Source of the DNA: Serratia ureilytica
GTDB taxonomy: Bacteria > Pseudomonadota > Gammaproteobacteria > Enterobacterales > Enterobacteriaceae
Direction of reading: 5' to 3'
Length of the DNA: 64,000 nt
NCBI RefSeq assembly: GCF_013375155.1
Contig: NZ_JABXOF010000014.1
Span: 1-64,000, forward strand
The translations under genes and the position numbers were made by a program. This document shows, one piece after another, positions 28,793 through 38,755 of the stretch (its first letter is position 1; each line of letters starts with the position of its first letter). The notes beneath the pieces are model-generated. The model saw only the letters and a program-made list of their open reading frames with translations, did no database searches and had not been told where the DNA came from.

Positions 28793-30904
28793 CTAGTTTC
28801 GGTTACGGTTAACTTTGATCACATCCGGCATGATACGGATTTTACGCATAATGTTTGCCAAATGGATGCGATCGCGGGTGGTCAAGCGGATAAAGGCGCT
28901 ATAAACCCGACCGTCTTTCTCTTCGGTGTTCAGGCTCTGAATATTGGATTCGGCCGCGTTGATTGCCGCCGTCAGGTTGGCCAACGCGCCCTGGTGGTTA
29001 AACATATCCACCTTGATCTCGGCGATGAACTCCTGCTCGGTCTCTTTATCCCACTCGACCGCCATGAACTTCTCAGGCTCTTTCTGATAGCCGCGAATAT
29101 TGCGGCAGGATTCATGGTGGATCACCAGCCCTTTGCCCGGGCTGACGTGAGCGATAATCGGGTCGCCCGGAATCGGACGGCAGCACTTGGCGAAGGTGAT
29201 CAACACGCCGTCGGCGCCCTTGATGGCCAGGTTGCGCACGCCGGAGGTGGTGCCCAGGCTGGACTGATCGCCCTGCAGGTTCTTCGCCACCACTACGCTC
29301 ATGGCGTTGCCGAGGCCGATTTCCGCCAGCAGATCGTCCAGCGTCGCCAGCTTCATGCGGTCCAGCTCGTGCTGAATGTTTTCCTGCGGGATTTCGGCCA
29401 GCTTGCGGCTGCCGCCCAACGCATGGTTGAGCAGACGGCGGCCGAGGCCGACGGAGTCGTCGCGCTTGAGGTTCTTCAACATCTGGCGAATCTTGGCGCG
29501 CGCTTTCGAGCTGACCACGAAGTTCAGCCAGGCGGCGTTGGGCCGTGCGCCCGGCGCGGTGATGATCTCGACGGTCTGGCCGCTGGTCAGCGACTGCGAC
29601 AGCGGGTATGGCTGACGATCGACGCGTGCGCCGACGCAGGCATGGCCGATATCGGTATGCACCGCATAGGCAAAGTCGACCGGCGTGGCGCCGGCGGGCA
29701 GCTCGACAATGCGGCCTTCCGGGGTGAAAACGTAAATCTCATCCGGGAACAGATCGGATTTAACGCTCTCGATAAATTCAAACGAACTGCCGGCGCTTTG
29801 CTGCAGCTCCAGCAGGCTTTGCATCCAGCGTTGGGCGCGGATCTGCGCCGTGGTGCCGGTTTCGCCCTGTTCTCTTTCTTTGTAAGCCCAGTGCGCGGCC
29901 ACCCCCATCTCAGCCATCTGGTCCATGTCTTCGGTGCGGATCTGCACTTCGACCGGCACGCCGTGCGGGCCGATCAGCGAGGTATGGAGCGATTGATAGC
30001 CGTTGGCCTTGGGAATGGCGATGTAATCTTTCACCCGCCCCGGGCGCGGTTTATACAGGCTGTGCACCTGGCCGAGTACGCGGTAGCAGGTATCGACCTC
30101 TTTCACGATCACCCGGAACGCGTAGATATCCATGATGGAATGGAAACGCTGTTCTTTCAGGTGCATCTTGAGGTAGATGGAGTAGAGGTGTTTTTCCCTT
30201 CCGCTGACGCGGCAGGCGATGCCGGCCTCGGTCAGCCGCCCTTCGATCTCGGAGAGGATTTTTTGAATCATCTCTTTGCGGTTGCCGCGCGCGGCTTTCA
30301 CCACTTCCTTGATCACGCGATAACGGTTTGGGTACAGCGCCTCGAAGCCCAGCTCTTCCAGCTCGGTTTTCAGGTGATGAATACCCAGACGGTGGGCGAG
30401 GGGGCTGTAGATTTCCAGGGTTTCACGCGCGATGCGCCGGCGTTTGTCGGGGCGCAGCGAACCGAGGGTGCGCATGTTGTGCGTACGGTCGGCCAGCTTG
30501 ATCAGCACGACGCGGATATCCTGCACCATCGCCATGATCATCTTGCGGAAGTTTTCCGCCTGCGCTTCTTTCTTGTCCTGGAACTTCAGCTTGTCGAGCT
30601 TGGAGACGCCCTCAACCAGTTCGGCGACGCTCTTGCCGAACAGCTGTTCCATATCTTGATAGGTGGCTGGGGTGTCTTCGATGACGTCGTGCAGCAACGC
30701 CGCCATCAGCGTCTCGTGATCGAGACGCATTTCCGCCAGGATGCAGGCCACGGCGACCGGGTGAGTAATGTAGGGCTCACCGCTGGAGCGTGTCTGGCCC
30801 TCGTGCGCGTCGCGCGCGACGAGGTATGCCTGTTTGAGGCGCTTAATCTGCTCCTCGGGCAGGTAACGTTGAATCAGCAGATTCAGGCTTTCAAACAGGT
30901 ACAA
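28793..30904 (-). CDS. spoT: bifunctional (p)ppGpp synthetase/hydrolase SpoT
   Basis: Controls the stringent-response alarmone, mainly by degrading ppGpp, with synthesis under carbon or lipid starvation. The 703-aa protein (E. coli 702) has an HD hydrolase domain (about 1-200, AALLHDVIEDT with the metal-binding HD), a synthetase domain (about 200-350), TGS (about 388-447, YVFTPEGRIVELPAGATPVDFAY), a helical and zinc-finger region, and a C-terminal ACT domain (about 630-703). The hydrolase residues are intact. Follows rpoZ by 18 bases. Confidence 0.98.
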   Translation of the reverse strand: MYLFESLNLLIQRYLPEEQIKRLKQAYLVARDAHEGQTRSSGEPYITHPVAVACILAEMRLDHETLMAALLHDVIEDTPATYQDMEQLFGKSVAELVEGVSKLDKLKFQDKKEAQAENFRKMIMAMVQDIRVVLIKLADRTHNMRTLGSLRPDKRRRIARETLEIYSPLAHRLGIHHLKTELEELGFEALYPNRYRVIKEVVKAARGNRKEMIQKILSEIEGRLTEAGIACRVSGREKHLYSIYLKMHLKEQRFHSIMDIYAFRVIVKEVDTCYRVLGQVHSLYKPRPGRVKDYIAIPKANGYQSLHTSLIGPHGVPVEVQIRTEDMDQMAEMGVAAHWAYKEREQGETGTTAQIRAQRWMQSLLELQQSAGSSFEFIESVKSDLFPDEIYVFTPEGRIVELPAGATPVDFAYAVHTDIGHACVGARVDRQPYPLSQSLTSGQTVEIITAPGARPNAAWLNFVVSSKARAKIRQMLKNLKRDDSVGLGRRLLNHALGGSRKLAEIPQENIQHELDRMKLATLDDLLAEIGLGNAMSVVVAKNLQGDQSSLGTTSGVRNLAIKGADGVLITFAKCCRPIPGDPIIAHVSPGKGLVIHHESCRNIRGYQKEPEKFMAVEWDKETEQEFIAEIKVDMFNHQGALANLTAAINAAESNIQSLNTEEKDGRVYSAFIRLTTRDRIHLANIMRKIRIMPDVIKVNRNRN

Positions 30905-30922
30905 GGCGGACTCGCAGTCTAA

Positions 30923-31198
30923 TTAACGACGACCTTCAGCAATCGCGGTAACCGCTTGAATCTCTGCGGCTTCCTGCTCTTGCTGTTCCTGGCGCTCACG
31001 CACGTCGAGGATCTGGCTGGTGATCAGGCCTTCTTCGATTTCGCGCAGGGCGATAACGGTGTACTTGTCGTTCTCTTCCGGAACCAGTGCATCTTTGCCG
31101 CCGGTCTGGATCTGACGCGCCCGACGAGCAGCGACCAACACCAGGTCAAAACGGTTACCAATTTTCTCTACAGCGTCTTGAACAGTTACGCGTGCCAT
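30923..31198 (-). CDS. rpoZ: RNA polymerase omega subunit
   Basis: The 91-aa omega subunit helps assemble RNA polymerase by holding beta-prime and forms one of the ppGpp-binding sites. Signature features are [29 protein letters not shown] and the Glu/Gln-rich C-terminal helix. Co-transcription with spoT (18-base gap) is the usual gamma-proteobacterial arrangement and joins ppGpp metabolism to its target. Confidence 0.97.
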   Translation of the reverse strand: MARVTVQDAVEKIGNRFDLVLVAARRARQIQTGGKDALVPEENDKYTVIALREIEEGLITSQILDVRERQEQQEQEAAEIQAVTAIAEGRR

Positions 31199-31252
31199 AT
31201 TTGTGCTACTCCACAGGTGACGAAAAGACTGGGCATGATACTGAAACTGCCT

Positions 31253-31948
<696 letters not shown>

Positions 31949-32058
31949 CTAACGCGCCGGGTGCAGCGTTAGCTCGCATTTTGCCCGCGGCTTTGCGTGG
32001 AAAAAGCGCCGAAAGGGCGAATATGCGCGCTGAAGGGCGACATTTTTGCAGTTTTGGC

Positions 32059-32086
32059 CTCGGCGGCGGCGCGTTGCCGCCCCGAG
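32059..32086 (-). terminator. hairpin after yicG
   Basis: On the minus strand a GC-rich stem CTCGGGGCGGC / GCCGCCGCCGAG directly after the yicG stop, followed by CCAAAACTG rather than a clear T-run. It may be a weak or factor-assisted terminator. Confidence 0.35.
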
Positions 32087-32087
32087 A

Positions 32088-32705
32088 TCAGTGATCCGGA
32101 TGCTGGTAGTTGAACACCGGCAGGCCGAGGCGGAAGCGCAGGGCGATAAGACGCGCGCTCAGGCCGGCGACCAAGGTGAGGATCACCACCAGATTGTGCG
32201 GCAGGCTGAGGTGCTGCAGGCCGATATACAGCCAGGCGGCGCTGAAGGAGATGCCGGCGTAGATCTCCTTCTGGAAAACCAGCGGGATGCGGTTGCAGAA
32301 CATATCGCGCAGCACCCCGCCAAAGACGCCGGTGATCACCGCGGCGATGGCGGCGATAATGGCGCTGTGCCCCATATCCAGGGCCACCTGCGCGCCGATG
32401 ATGGAGAAGACGATCAGGCCGACGGCGTCGAGCACCAGGAACAGGCGGCGCAGATGGCGCATCAGAGGAGCCACCCAGGTGGTGACGATCGCCGCTATCG
32501 CGACGATGACGATGTATTCCGGGTGTTTGACCCAGCCCAACGGAAAATGCCCGAGCAACATATCGCGCACCGACCCGCCGCCGATTGCGGTGACAGAGGC
32601 GATGATGATCACGCCGAACATGTCCATTTGGCGGCGGCCGGCCGCCAGCGCGCCGGTCATGGCTTCGGCGGTAATGCCGATGATATAAAGGATGCTCAGT
32701 AACAT
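32088..32705 (-). CDS. yicG: UPF0126/TRIC-type inner-membrane protein YicG
   Basis: A 205-aa membrane protein, exactly the E. coli length, made of two tandem three-helix UPF0126 domains, each with a Gly-rich kink: [14 protein letters not shown] and [14 protein letters not shown]. The fold is that of TRIC cation channels; YicG has been linked to glycine uptake in some bacteria, but its substrate here is unknown. Start [18 protein letters not shown] was chosen; 28 upstream codons are open. E. coli has ligB between gmk and yicG; it is absent here. Confidence 0.9.
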   Translation of the reverse strand: MLLSILYIIGITAEAMTGALAAGRRQMDMFGVIIIASVTAIGGGSVRDMLLGHFPLGWVKHPEYIVIVAIAAIVTTWVAPLMRHLRRLFLVLDAVGLIVFSIIGAQVALDMGHSAIIAAIAAVITGVFGGVLRDMFCNRIPLVFQKEIYAGISFSAAWLYIGLQHLSLPHNLVVILTLVAGLSARLIALRFRLGLPVFNYQHPDH

Positions 32706-32801
32706 AAGGGGTTCACAGCGTAATTGCGTCAGAATGATGGCCGGCAGGGTAATCGCCGCCGAGGACGCGCGCCACTGAGTTTTTTTCACCGATGGCGTTT
32801 C

Positions 32802-32820
32802 GGATTAATATAGCTAATCC
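32802..32820. repeat. inverted repeat upstream of the DUF3574 lipoprotein gene
   Basis: GGATTA and TAATCC are separated by seven bases, a perfect six-base dyad in the AT-rich region between divergent yicG and the lipoprotein gene. It could be an operator; no regulator is recognised. Confidence 0.35.
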
Positions 32821-32958
32821 AAACTCCATTTTTATTGCCGATAACCAGCCTTTTTTAACATCTGGCTGTTAATAAAAGCATTAGAAATTTCGCGCTAATT
32901 TCCATCGCTGACTATGATTTTTGCAGCGAATCCTTCAACCGAAAAATCGAGATTGCAG

Positions 32959-33393
32959 ATGAAAAACTCCCCGAGACTGGCCGCCGGCGCCATGGTGGCT
33001 GCCCTGCTGCTGAGCGGCTGCGTGGCGCCAGGCCACCAGGCTGTTTCCCCCACCCCGGCTTGTCGCACCGGCGATCCGCTGGTGCAGACAACGCTCTACT
33101 TCGGCCTGAACCGGCCGGCGGGGCCGGCGATCACCGCCGCCGAGTGGCAAACCTTCGTCGATAGCCAGGTGACGCCGCGTTTTAAAGACGGGCTGACGGT
33201 GTTTGATGCCAAAGGGCAGTGGCTGGGTCACGACGGCAAGCTGGCGCGCGAGAACAGCAAGGCGCTGCTGTTGATCCATGCGCCGGGCAAAGAGAGCGAG
33301 GCGAATATCGAGGCGCTGCGCAGCGGCTATAAGCAGCAGTTTGCGCAGGATTCGGTAATGCGGGTGGATGCGCCGGTGTGCGTGGCGTTTTAA
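32959..33393 (+). CDS. DUF3574 lipoprotein
   Basis: A 144-aa predicted lipoprotein. Signal MKNSPRLAAGAMVAALLLSG precedes a lipobox Cys at residue 21 (LLSGC); the +2 residue is Val, compatible with outer-membrane sorting. The mature domain contains TTLYFGLNRP and FKDGLTVFDAKGQW, typical of DUF3574, whose function is unknown. No operon partner: a hairpin follows and the next gene is convergent. Not at this place in E. coli, so it belongs to a short accessory stretch. Confidence 0.8.
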   Translation: MKNSPRLAAGAMVAALLLSGCVAPGHQAVSPTPACRTGDPLVQTTLYFGLNRPAGPAITAAEWQTFVDSQVTPRFKDGLTVFDAKGQWLGHDGKLARENSKALLLIHAPGKESEANIEALRSGYKQQFAQDSVMRVDAPVCVAF

Positions 33394-33398
33394 AGCGA

Positions 33399-33422
33399 AC
33401 TCCCGGCCCTGCGGCCGGGAGT
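33399..33422 (+). terminator. bidirectional hairpin between lipoprotein gene and nupC
   Basis: Perfect ten-base stem ACTCCCGGCC / GGCCGGGAGT with loop CTGC in the 34 bases between two convergent genes. No T-run follows, so termination strength is uncertain. Confidence 0.5.
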
Positions 33423-33427
33423 GGGGA

Positions 33428-34612
33428 TTACAGCACCAGGCCGGCGATGGCCGCCGACAACAGGCTCACCAGCGTCGAGCCGTAAACCAGCTTCAGGCCA
33501 AAACGGGAAACCACGTTGCCTTGCTGCTCGTTCAGTCCTTTGATGGCGCCGGCGACGATGCCGATGGAGGCGAAGTTGGCGAACGACACCAGGAACACCG
33601 ACAAAATGCCCAGCCCGCGCGGCGACAGCTCCGCCGCGATCTTCTTCAGTTCAATCATCGCCACGAATTCGTTGGCCACCAGTTTGGTCGCCATGATGCT
33701 GCCCGCCTTCAGGGCCTCCTCCGCAGGGATGCCGATCAGCCAGGCCAGCGGATAGAACACGTAGCCGAGGATTTGCTGGAAGCTGATGCCGAGCACCGCC
33801 GAGAACAGCGCATTGATGGCGGAGATCAGCGCGATAAAGCCGATCAGCATCGCCGCGATGATCATCGCAATTTTGAAGCCGGCCAGAATGTACTCGCCCA
33901 ACATTTCGAAGAAGCTCTGATCTTCGTGCAGCTTGTTCAGCTTCAGCTCCGGCTCGTCTTCGACCTGATACGGGTTGATGATCGACAGGATGATGAAGGT
34001 GCTGAACATATTAAGGATCAACGCCGCCACCACGTACTGCGCGTCGATCATCGACATGTAGGCGCCGACGATGGAGAGCGATACCGTCGACATGGCGGTC
34101 GCGGCCATGGTGTACATGCGGCGTGGCGAGATGTCGCCGATGATGCCCTTGTAGGCGATGAAGTTCTCCGACTGCCCCAGCACCAGCGTGCTGACGGCGT
34201 TGAACGATTCCAGCTTGCCCATGCCGTTGACCTTGGACAGCAGGGTGCCCACCAGACGGATGATCAGCGGCAGGATGCGGAAATGCTGCAAAATGCCGAT
34301 CAGGGCGGAAATAAAGATGATAGGGCACAAAACGCCGAGGAAGATAAACGCCAGGCCATCTTTGCTCATGCCGCCGAACACGAACTCCGACCCTTGTGCG
34401 GCGTAGGCGAGCAGGGTGTCGAAGAAGCCGGCGACGTGTTTGATCACGCTGAGCCCGCTGGCGGAGTGCAGGAAGAAATAGGCCAGCGCGCCTTCGATCA
34501 CCAACAGCTGGATGATATAGCGCAGGCGGATTTTCTTGCGATTATTGCTGACCAGCAGCGCCAGGGCGATGATCACCACCAGGGCCATAATAAATTGCAG
34601 AATTTGTGGCAT
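33428..34612 (-). CDS. nupC: NupC-type concentrative nucleoside transporter
   Basis: Proton-coupled nucleoside importer of the CNT family. The 394-aa protein follows E. coli NupC closely throughout, with [16 protein letters not shown] (substrate site GQSE), [18 protein letters not shown] and [17 protein letters not shown]. Start [12 protein letters not shown] was chosen over 13 open upstream codons. In E. coli nupC is elsewhere, so this may be the moved gene or one of several paralogues. Divergent from the 129-aa unknown gene. Confidence 0.88.
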   Translation of the reverse strand: MPQILQFIMALVVIIALALLVSNNRKKIRLRYIIQLLVIEGALAYFFLHSASGLSVIKHVAGFFDTLLAYAAQGSEFVFGGMSKDGLAFIFLGVLCPIIFISALIGILQHFRILPLIIRLVGTLLSKVNGMGKLESFNAVSTLVLGQSENFIAYKGIIGDISPRRMYTMAATAMSTVSLSIVGAYMSMIDAQYVVAALILNMFSTFIILSIINPYQVEDEPELKLNKLHEDQSFFEMLGEYILAGFKIAMIIAAMLIGFIALISAINALFSAVLGISFQQILGYVFYPLAWLIGIPAEEALKAGSIMATKLVANEFVAMIELKKIAAELSPRGLGILSVFLVSFANFASIGIVAGAIKGLNEQQGNVVSRFGLKLVYGSTLVSLLSAAIAGLVL

Positions 34613-34987
34613 AAACGGTCCGTACGGTTCACGGGCAGGAAAAAAACACATTTAGCCACAGCATCGCCGTCCTTTCATTACCTTGCGTGATAATTAGAAC
34701 AAAATACTTATGGCGTGCGGGATATCTTGCCGATTGTCATCCGCACGCGCTGCTCGGCAGTTTTTCATAAGCCCCCGAAGTGCCTTAGTGAGCCGTCTTC
34801 CATGATGCCTGCCGGCTCGCAGCCTGATGCAACCACCGTCCCGCACGTTCAGGCACCTGGAATCTGGCTCGCAATGGGCGATTTTTCATGGCGCAAAGCG
34901 TGGCTTTCTTGGCTGAGGAAGAGAAACATGTTTGGACAAGGCGCCGGTCGCGATCGGCGCGCATTTTATCGAACAAGGAGACGAATG
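34613..34987. other. intergenic region between nupC and the 129-aa gene
   Basis: About 375 bases with divergent promoters presumed. It holds an inverted pair GCGTGCGGGAT / ATCCGCACGC with a 13-base gap at about 34712-34748. The plus frame of the next gene stays open here for 91 codons, but without a ribosome site or recognisable domain. No other gene is supported. Confidence 0.5.
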
Positions 34988-35377
34988 ATGAATATCGGCA
35001 CGTTGCTCAGGGCGCTGGCCAACGGCGTTAATCCCGACACCGGCGAGCTATTGAGACCGGCTTCAGCGGCCTGCGCGCCGGAGGCTATCCGCCTGCTGTT
35101 CGCGTTGGCCGACGAGTTTGACGGTGAATCTGAACTGCAGAAAAAAGCCAGGCTGACGCCGGAAGAAAAGCGGCAGAAGAATCTGGCCGAGGGCCGGCCG
35201 GCCAATGCCTACTTCCCCTGGCCGGAAGAAGAAAAACTGCGGCTGCGCGAGAGCCATGCGGCCGGGGCGACGCTGGAGGCGCTGAGCGATGAGTTCGAGC
35301 GTTCAACCTGGAGCATTGCGGTGCAACTGCAGAAAATGGGGTTGATCGGTGAGGAACAGGCGGCCGCCTATCGCTGA
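34988..35377 (+). CDS. conserved protein of unknown function, 129 aa
   Basis: Starts MNIGTLLRALANGVNPDTGELL, preceded by AAGGAG seven bases upstream (a second ATG is three bases earlier). The middle is charged (KKARLTPEEKRQKN, then AEGRPANAYFPWPEEEKLRL) and the last 45 residues look like a small helix-turn-helix (AGATLEALSDEFERSTWSIAVQLQKMGLI), resembling domains that bind DNA or form helicase tails. I recall similar proteins, with NPDTGE near the N-terminus, in other gamma-proteobacteria, but no function. A terminator follows, shared with yicC. Confidence 0.7.
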   Translation: MNIGTLLRALANGVNPDTGELLRPASAACAPEAIRLLFALADEFDGESELQKKARLTPEEKRQKNLAEGRPANAYFPWPEEEKLRLRESHAAGATLEALSDEFERSTWSIAVQLQKMGLIGEEQAAAYR

Positions 35378-35388
35378 TCTATAGCCAT

Positions 35389-35412
35389 AAAAAAGCCCGC
35401 GTGGCGCGGGCT
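35389..35412 (-). terminator. bidirectional terminator at yicC
   Basis: Stem AAGCCCGCG / CGCGGGCTT with a short loop. On the minus strand a TTTTTT run follows, ending yicC; on the plus strand it follows the 129-aa gene. Confidence 0.82.
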
Positions 35413-35431
35413 TGATGGCGTGCGGAGCGGA

Positions 35432-36295
35432 TCACTCGATGTTCTGGATCTGCTCGCGCATTTGCTCGATCAACACCTTCAGCTCGATGGCGGAGGCGGT
35501 GACGTCGGCATTGATTGACTTGGAGGCCAGGGTGTTCGATTCGCGGTTGAATTCCTGCATCATAAAGTCGAGGCGGCGGCCGACGGCTTCTTTCTTCTTC
35601 AGGATGTTGTGCGTCTCTTTCACGTGCGCTTCCAGGCGGTCCAGTTCTTCGGCGACGTCGATGCGCTGCGCCATCAGCACCAGCTCTTGCTCCAGGCGAG
35701 TGTTTTCCAGCTGCACCTGCGCCTCTTCCAGCTTGCTGACCAGGCGCTCGCGCTGCCATTGCAGGATGTTCGGCATCTGGGCGCGCACTTTGACCACTTC
35801 GGCGCTGACGCCGTCGAGGCGCTGTTCGATCAGCGTTTTCAGCGCGGCGCCTTCGCTTTCGCGTGCGACGATAAAGTCATCCAGCGCGCCGTCCAGCGCT
35901 TGCATCAGCTCGGCGCTGATGGCGTCCAGATCCTGCTCCTGCGCGGACATCACGCCCGGCCAGCGCAGCACGTCGATCGGGTTGATTTCCCCTTCGTCGC
36001 TCTGCATTTTCACCCAGTTGGCGGCTTCGACCAGCTGTTTGGCCAGTTTTTCGTTCAGGATCAGCGAGCTTTGCGCGCTTGGATCCAGTTCAAAACGCAG
36101 GTTGCATTCGACTTTGCCGCGGGTCAGGCGGCCACGGATACGTTCACGGATCACCGGCTCCAGGCTGCGGAATTGTTCCGGCAGGCGGATGTAGGTTTCT
36201 AAGTAGCGCTGGTTAACGGAACGCAGCTCCCAGGCTGCGCTGCCCCATTCACCCTTGATTTCACGCCGGGCGTAGGCGGTCATGCTGCGGATCAT
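35432..36295 (-). CDS. yicC: YicC-family endoribonuclease/RNase adaptor
   Basis: The 287-aa YicC protein, implicated in E. coli in degradation of small RNAs such as RyhB, and in related bacteria shown to cut RNA itself. Conserved N-terminus MIRSMTAYARRE, the strip ELRSVNQRYLE, and the C-terminal HNILKKKEAVGRRLDFMMQEFNRESNTLASKS (DUF1732), the most conserved part of the family. Divergent from rph with 126 bases between. Confidence 0.94.
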   Translation of the reverse strand: MIRSMTAYARREIKGEWGSAAWELRSVNQRYLETYIRLPEQFRSLEPVIRERIRGRLTRGKVECNLRFELDPSAQSSLILNEKLAKQLVEAANWVKMQSDEGEINPIDVLRWPGVMSAQEQDLDAISAELMQALDGALDDFIVARESEGAALKTLIEQRLDGVSAEVVKVRAQMPNILQWQRERLVSKLEEAQVQLENTRLEQELVLMAQRIDVAEELDRLEAHVKETHNILKKKEAVGRRLDFMMQEFNRESNTLASKSINADVTASAIELKVLIEQMREQIQNIE

Positions 36296-36421
36296 TGATG
36301 CGTACCCGTAATAGGAAAAGATGGGGCGATTATAGCGTCGCGGCTGCGGGCAGGATAGGCATTACGTCACGAAGCCCGTATAATGCGCAGCCAATAGTTG
36401 ATTTGAAGCCGGAGAGAGCCC

Positions 36422-37138
36422 ATGCGTCCTGCAGGCAGAGCACCACAGCAAGTTCGCCCCCTGACACTGACCCGTCACTATACCAAACACGCTGAAGGTT
36501 CAGTGCTGGTTGAGTTTGGCGATACCAAAGTCTTGTGCACCGCCACGGTAGAAGAGGGCGTTCCGCGCTTCCTGAAAGGCCAGGGGCAAGGTTGGATCAC
36601 CGCCGAGTACGGCATGCTGCCGCGCTCCACCCACAGCCGCAACGCCCGTGAAGCCGCCAAAGGCAAACAGGGTGGCCGCACGCTGGAGATCCAGCGCCTG
36701 ATCGCCCGTTCGCTGCGCGCCGCGGTGGATCTGAAAAAGCTCGGTGAATTCACCATCACTCTCGACTGCGACGTACTGCAGGCCGACGGCGGTACCCGCA
36801 CCGCTTCCATCTCCGGCGCCTGCGTGGCGCTGGCCGATGCGCTGAACACCCTGGTGGCCAACGGTAAGCTGAAAGCCAATCCGATGAAGGGCATGGTGGC
36901 GGCGGTTTCCGTCGGCATCGTCAACGGCGAAGCGCTGTGCGATCTGGAGTATGTGGAAGATTCCGCGGCGGAAACCGACATGAACGTGGTGATGATGGAA
37001 GACGGCCGCATGATTGAAGTGCAGGGCACCGCCGAAGGCGAGCCGTTCAGCCACGATGAGCTGTTGGCGCTATTGGCGCTGGCCCGAGGAGGCATCGAAA
37101 CCATCTTCCAGGCGCAGAAAGCGGCGCTGGCGGACTAA
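36422..37138 (+). CDS. rph: ribonuclease PH, full length
   Basis: Phosphorolytic 3'-5' exoribonuclease trimming tRNA 3' ends, hexameric. The 238-aa protein is complete, starting [20 protein letters not shown], with phosphate-binding Arg residues in [12 protein letters not shown] and [10 protein letters not shown]; the C-terminus [18 protein letters not shown] is intact. E. coli K-12 carries a frameshift near this end that weakens pyrE expression; that defect is absent here. First gene of rph-pyrE. Confidence 0.97.
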   Translation: MRPAGRAPQQVRPLTLTRHYTKHAEGSVLVEFGDTKVLCTATVEEGVPRFLKGQGQGWITAEYGMLPRSTHSRNAREAAKGKQGGRTLEIQRLIARSLRAAVDLKKLGEFTITLDCDVLQADGGTRTASISGACVALADALNTLVANGKLKANPMKGMVAAVSVGIVNGEALCDLEYVEDSAAETDMNVVMMEDGRMIEVQGTAEGEPFSHDELLALLALARGGIETIFQAQKAALAD

Positions 37139-37144
37139 TTTTTC

Positions 37145-37170
37145 AAGGCGACTGAGAAGTCGCCTTTTTT
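37145..37170 (+). terminator. pyrE attenuator
   Basis: Stem AAGGCGACT / AGTCGCCTT with loop GAGA, followed by T-run, seven bases after the rph stop. In E. coli the same structure is a UTP-sensitive attenuator: when UTP is low, polymerase pauses, ribosomes finishing rph catch up and the terminator does not form. The close spacing fits this. Confidence 0.88.
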
Positions 37171-37234
37171 ATGCCCGCCGATCGGGCGGCAGTAATGACA
37201 AGACCCAAGCAGATTCAGACGAGGAGAAGCAGTA

Positions 37235-37876
37235 ATGAAAGCCTATCAGCGCCAGTTTATCGAGTTCGCGCTTAACAAGCAGGTATTGAAATTCGGCGAG
37301 TTCACCCTGAAATCCGGCCGCACCAGCCCGTATTTCTTCAACGCCGGCCTGTTTAATACCGGGCGCGATCTTGCGCTGTTGGGGCGCTTCTATGCCGAAG
37401 CCCTGATGGATTCCGGCATCGATTTCGATCTGCTGTTTGGCCCGGCCTATAAAGGCATTCCTATCGCCACTACCACGGCGGTTGCGCTGGCGGAACACCA
37501 TGAGCGCGACGTGCCTTACTGCTTTAACCGCAAGGAAGCCAAGACCCACGGCGAGGGCGGTTCGCTGGTGGGCAGCCCGCTGCAGGGCCGCGTGATGCTG
37601 GTGGACGATGTGATCACCGCCGGTACCGCAATCCGTGAGTCGATGGAAATCATCGGCGCCAGCGGCGCTTCGTTGGCGGGCGTGCTGATCTCCCTCGACC
37701 GTCAGGAACGCGGCCGCGCGGATATCTCAGCCATTCAGGAAGTGGAACGCGACTATCACTGCAAGGTGATTTCGATCGTGACGCTGAAGGACCTGATCGC
37801 TTATCTGGAAGAGAAACCGGAAATGGCGGACCACCTGGCGGCGGTGCGCGCTTACCGCGAGCAGTACGGGGTATAA
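37235..37876 (+). CDS. pyrE: orotate phosphoribosyltransferase
   Basis: Makes OMP from orotate and PRPP in pyrimidine synthesis. The 213-aa enzyme matches the E. coli length and has the PRPP-binding motif [13 protein letters not shown] (about 120-132) and the substrate loop [13 protein letters not shown]. Downstream of rph and its attenuator, so controlled by pyrimidine supply. Confidence 0.98.
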   Translation: MKAYQRQFIEFALNKQVLKFGEFTLKSGRTSPYFFNAGLFNTGRDLALLGRFYAEALMDSGIDFDLLFGPAYKGIPIATTTAVALAEHHERDVPYCFNRKEAKTHGEGGSLVGSPLQGRVMLVDDVITAGTAIRESMEIIGASGASLAGVLISLDRQERGRADISAIQEVERDYHCKVISIVTLKDLIAYLEEKPEMADHLAAVRAYREQYGV

Positions 37877-37881
37877 ATAAA

Positions 37882-37903
37882 AACGCCGGGCATGCCCGGC
37901 GTT
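37882..37903 (+). terminator. bidirectional terminator between pyrE and slmA
   Basis: Stem AACGCCGGG / CCCGGCGTT with loop CATG, A-run and T-run on either side, in the 31 bases between convergent genes. Confidence 0.85.
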
Positions 37904-37907
37904 TTCG

Positions 37908-38504
37908 TTATTGCAGCTGTGCCGCCAATAGCGGCCAGCGGGCGTCGAATTCCTGCGTTGGACGATAGCGGAATTCCGAACGCACATAGCGCGACAACAT
38001 GCCTTCGCAGAAGGCCAGCAGTTGGCTGGCCAACAGCGTTTCATCGACGATGAAGCCTTTGCCTTCGCGCAATTTGCGCTCTTTCAGCACCTGACGCAGC
38101 TGCGCCTCGATACGTTCGAACAGCTGGTTGATGCGGCCCTGCAGGCGATCCTGTTCAAACATCAGCGCGTGGCCGGTCATGATGCGCGTCAGCCCCGGGT
38201 TACGTTCCGCAAAGCCCAGAATCAGCAGTAAAATCAGGCGCAGACGATTAAACGTCTCTTTCTCGTCCTGCAAGATCAGGTTGATGCGGGTGATCAGGCT
38301 GTCTTCGATAAACTCGATCAGACTGTCGAACATCCGTGTCTTGCTGGGGAAATGCCGGTACAGCGCAGCTTCAGAAACACCCACGTTCGCGGCGAGCTTG
38401 GCGGTGGTAATGCGCTGGCTGCCGTCGCTGGATTCCAGCATCTGGGCTAACGCCTGCAATATTTCCTCGCGCCGATTCCTTTTCGTATTTTCTTTTTCTG
38501 CCAT
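37908..38504 (-). CDS. slmA: nucleoid occlusion factor SlmA
   Basis: TetR-family DNA-binding protein that blocks FtsZ ring assembly over the chromosome when bound to its specific sites. The 198-aa protein has the TetR helix-turn-helix at about 30-52 ([29 protein letters not shown]) and the conserved C-terminal half that contacts FtsZ. Neighbours dut and pyrE as in E. coli. Confidence 0.96.
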   Translation of the reverse strand: MAEKENTKRNRREEILQALAQMLESSDGSQRITTAKLAANVGVSEAALYRHFPSKTRMFDSLIEFIEDSLITRINLILQDEKETFNRLRLILLLILGFAERNPGLTRIMTGHALMFEQDRLQGRINQLFERIEAQLRQVLKERKLREGKGFIVDETLLASQLLAFCEGMLSRYVRSEFRYRPTQEFDARWPLLAAQLQ

Positions 38505-38755
38505 GTCTGATTAGACCCTTGCTAAAACTTAACTGACGGAAACCCGGGCACCGGCCGCTGCAGAGCAGGCTCTGTGCGGCTTATGTGATAGCTTTTTTAC
38601 GATGCTGGGGTCAGCGGCCTTAACGGCCTTTTTCCGCGCTGCCTGGTGTGCGCTGCAATTGTCGCGGTAAAACCTTGCCGCAGAGACATCCTTCTCCCCG
38701 GAAAGGCAAGGTTCAGGCGACGTTTCCCTGCCGGCCATCGTGCATTGAGTGGCGC

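Noticed and set aside
28862-30922. Very long open frame (686 codons) antisense to spoT
   Set aside because: The GC-rich third codon positions of spoT keep the opposite frame free of stops. The translation has no recognisable domain and spoT is unmistakable.
34715-34987. N-terminal extension of the 129-aa protein by 91 codons
   Set aside because: Open by chance: no ribosome site before the GTG, odd composition, whereas AAGGAG precedes the internal ATG.
38529-38738. 69-codon frame on the minus strand between dut and slmA
   Set aside because: No ribosome site, no similarity recognised, and the region holds hairpins instead. A real gene cannot be excluded but is not supported.
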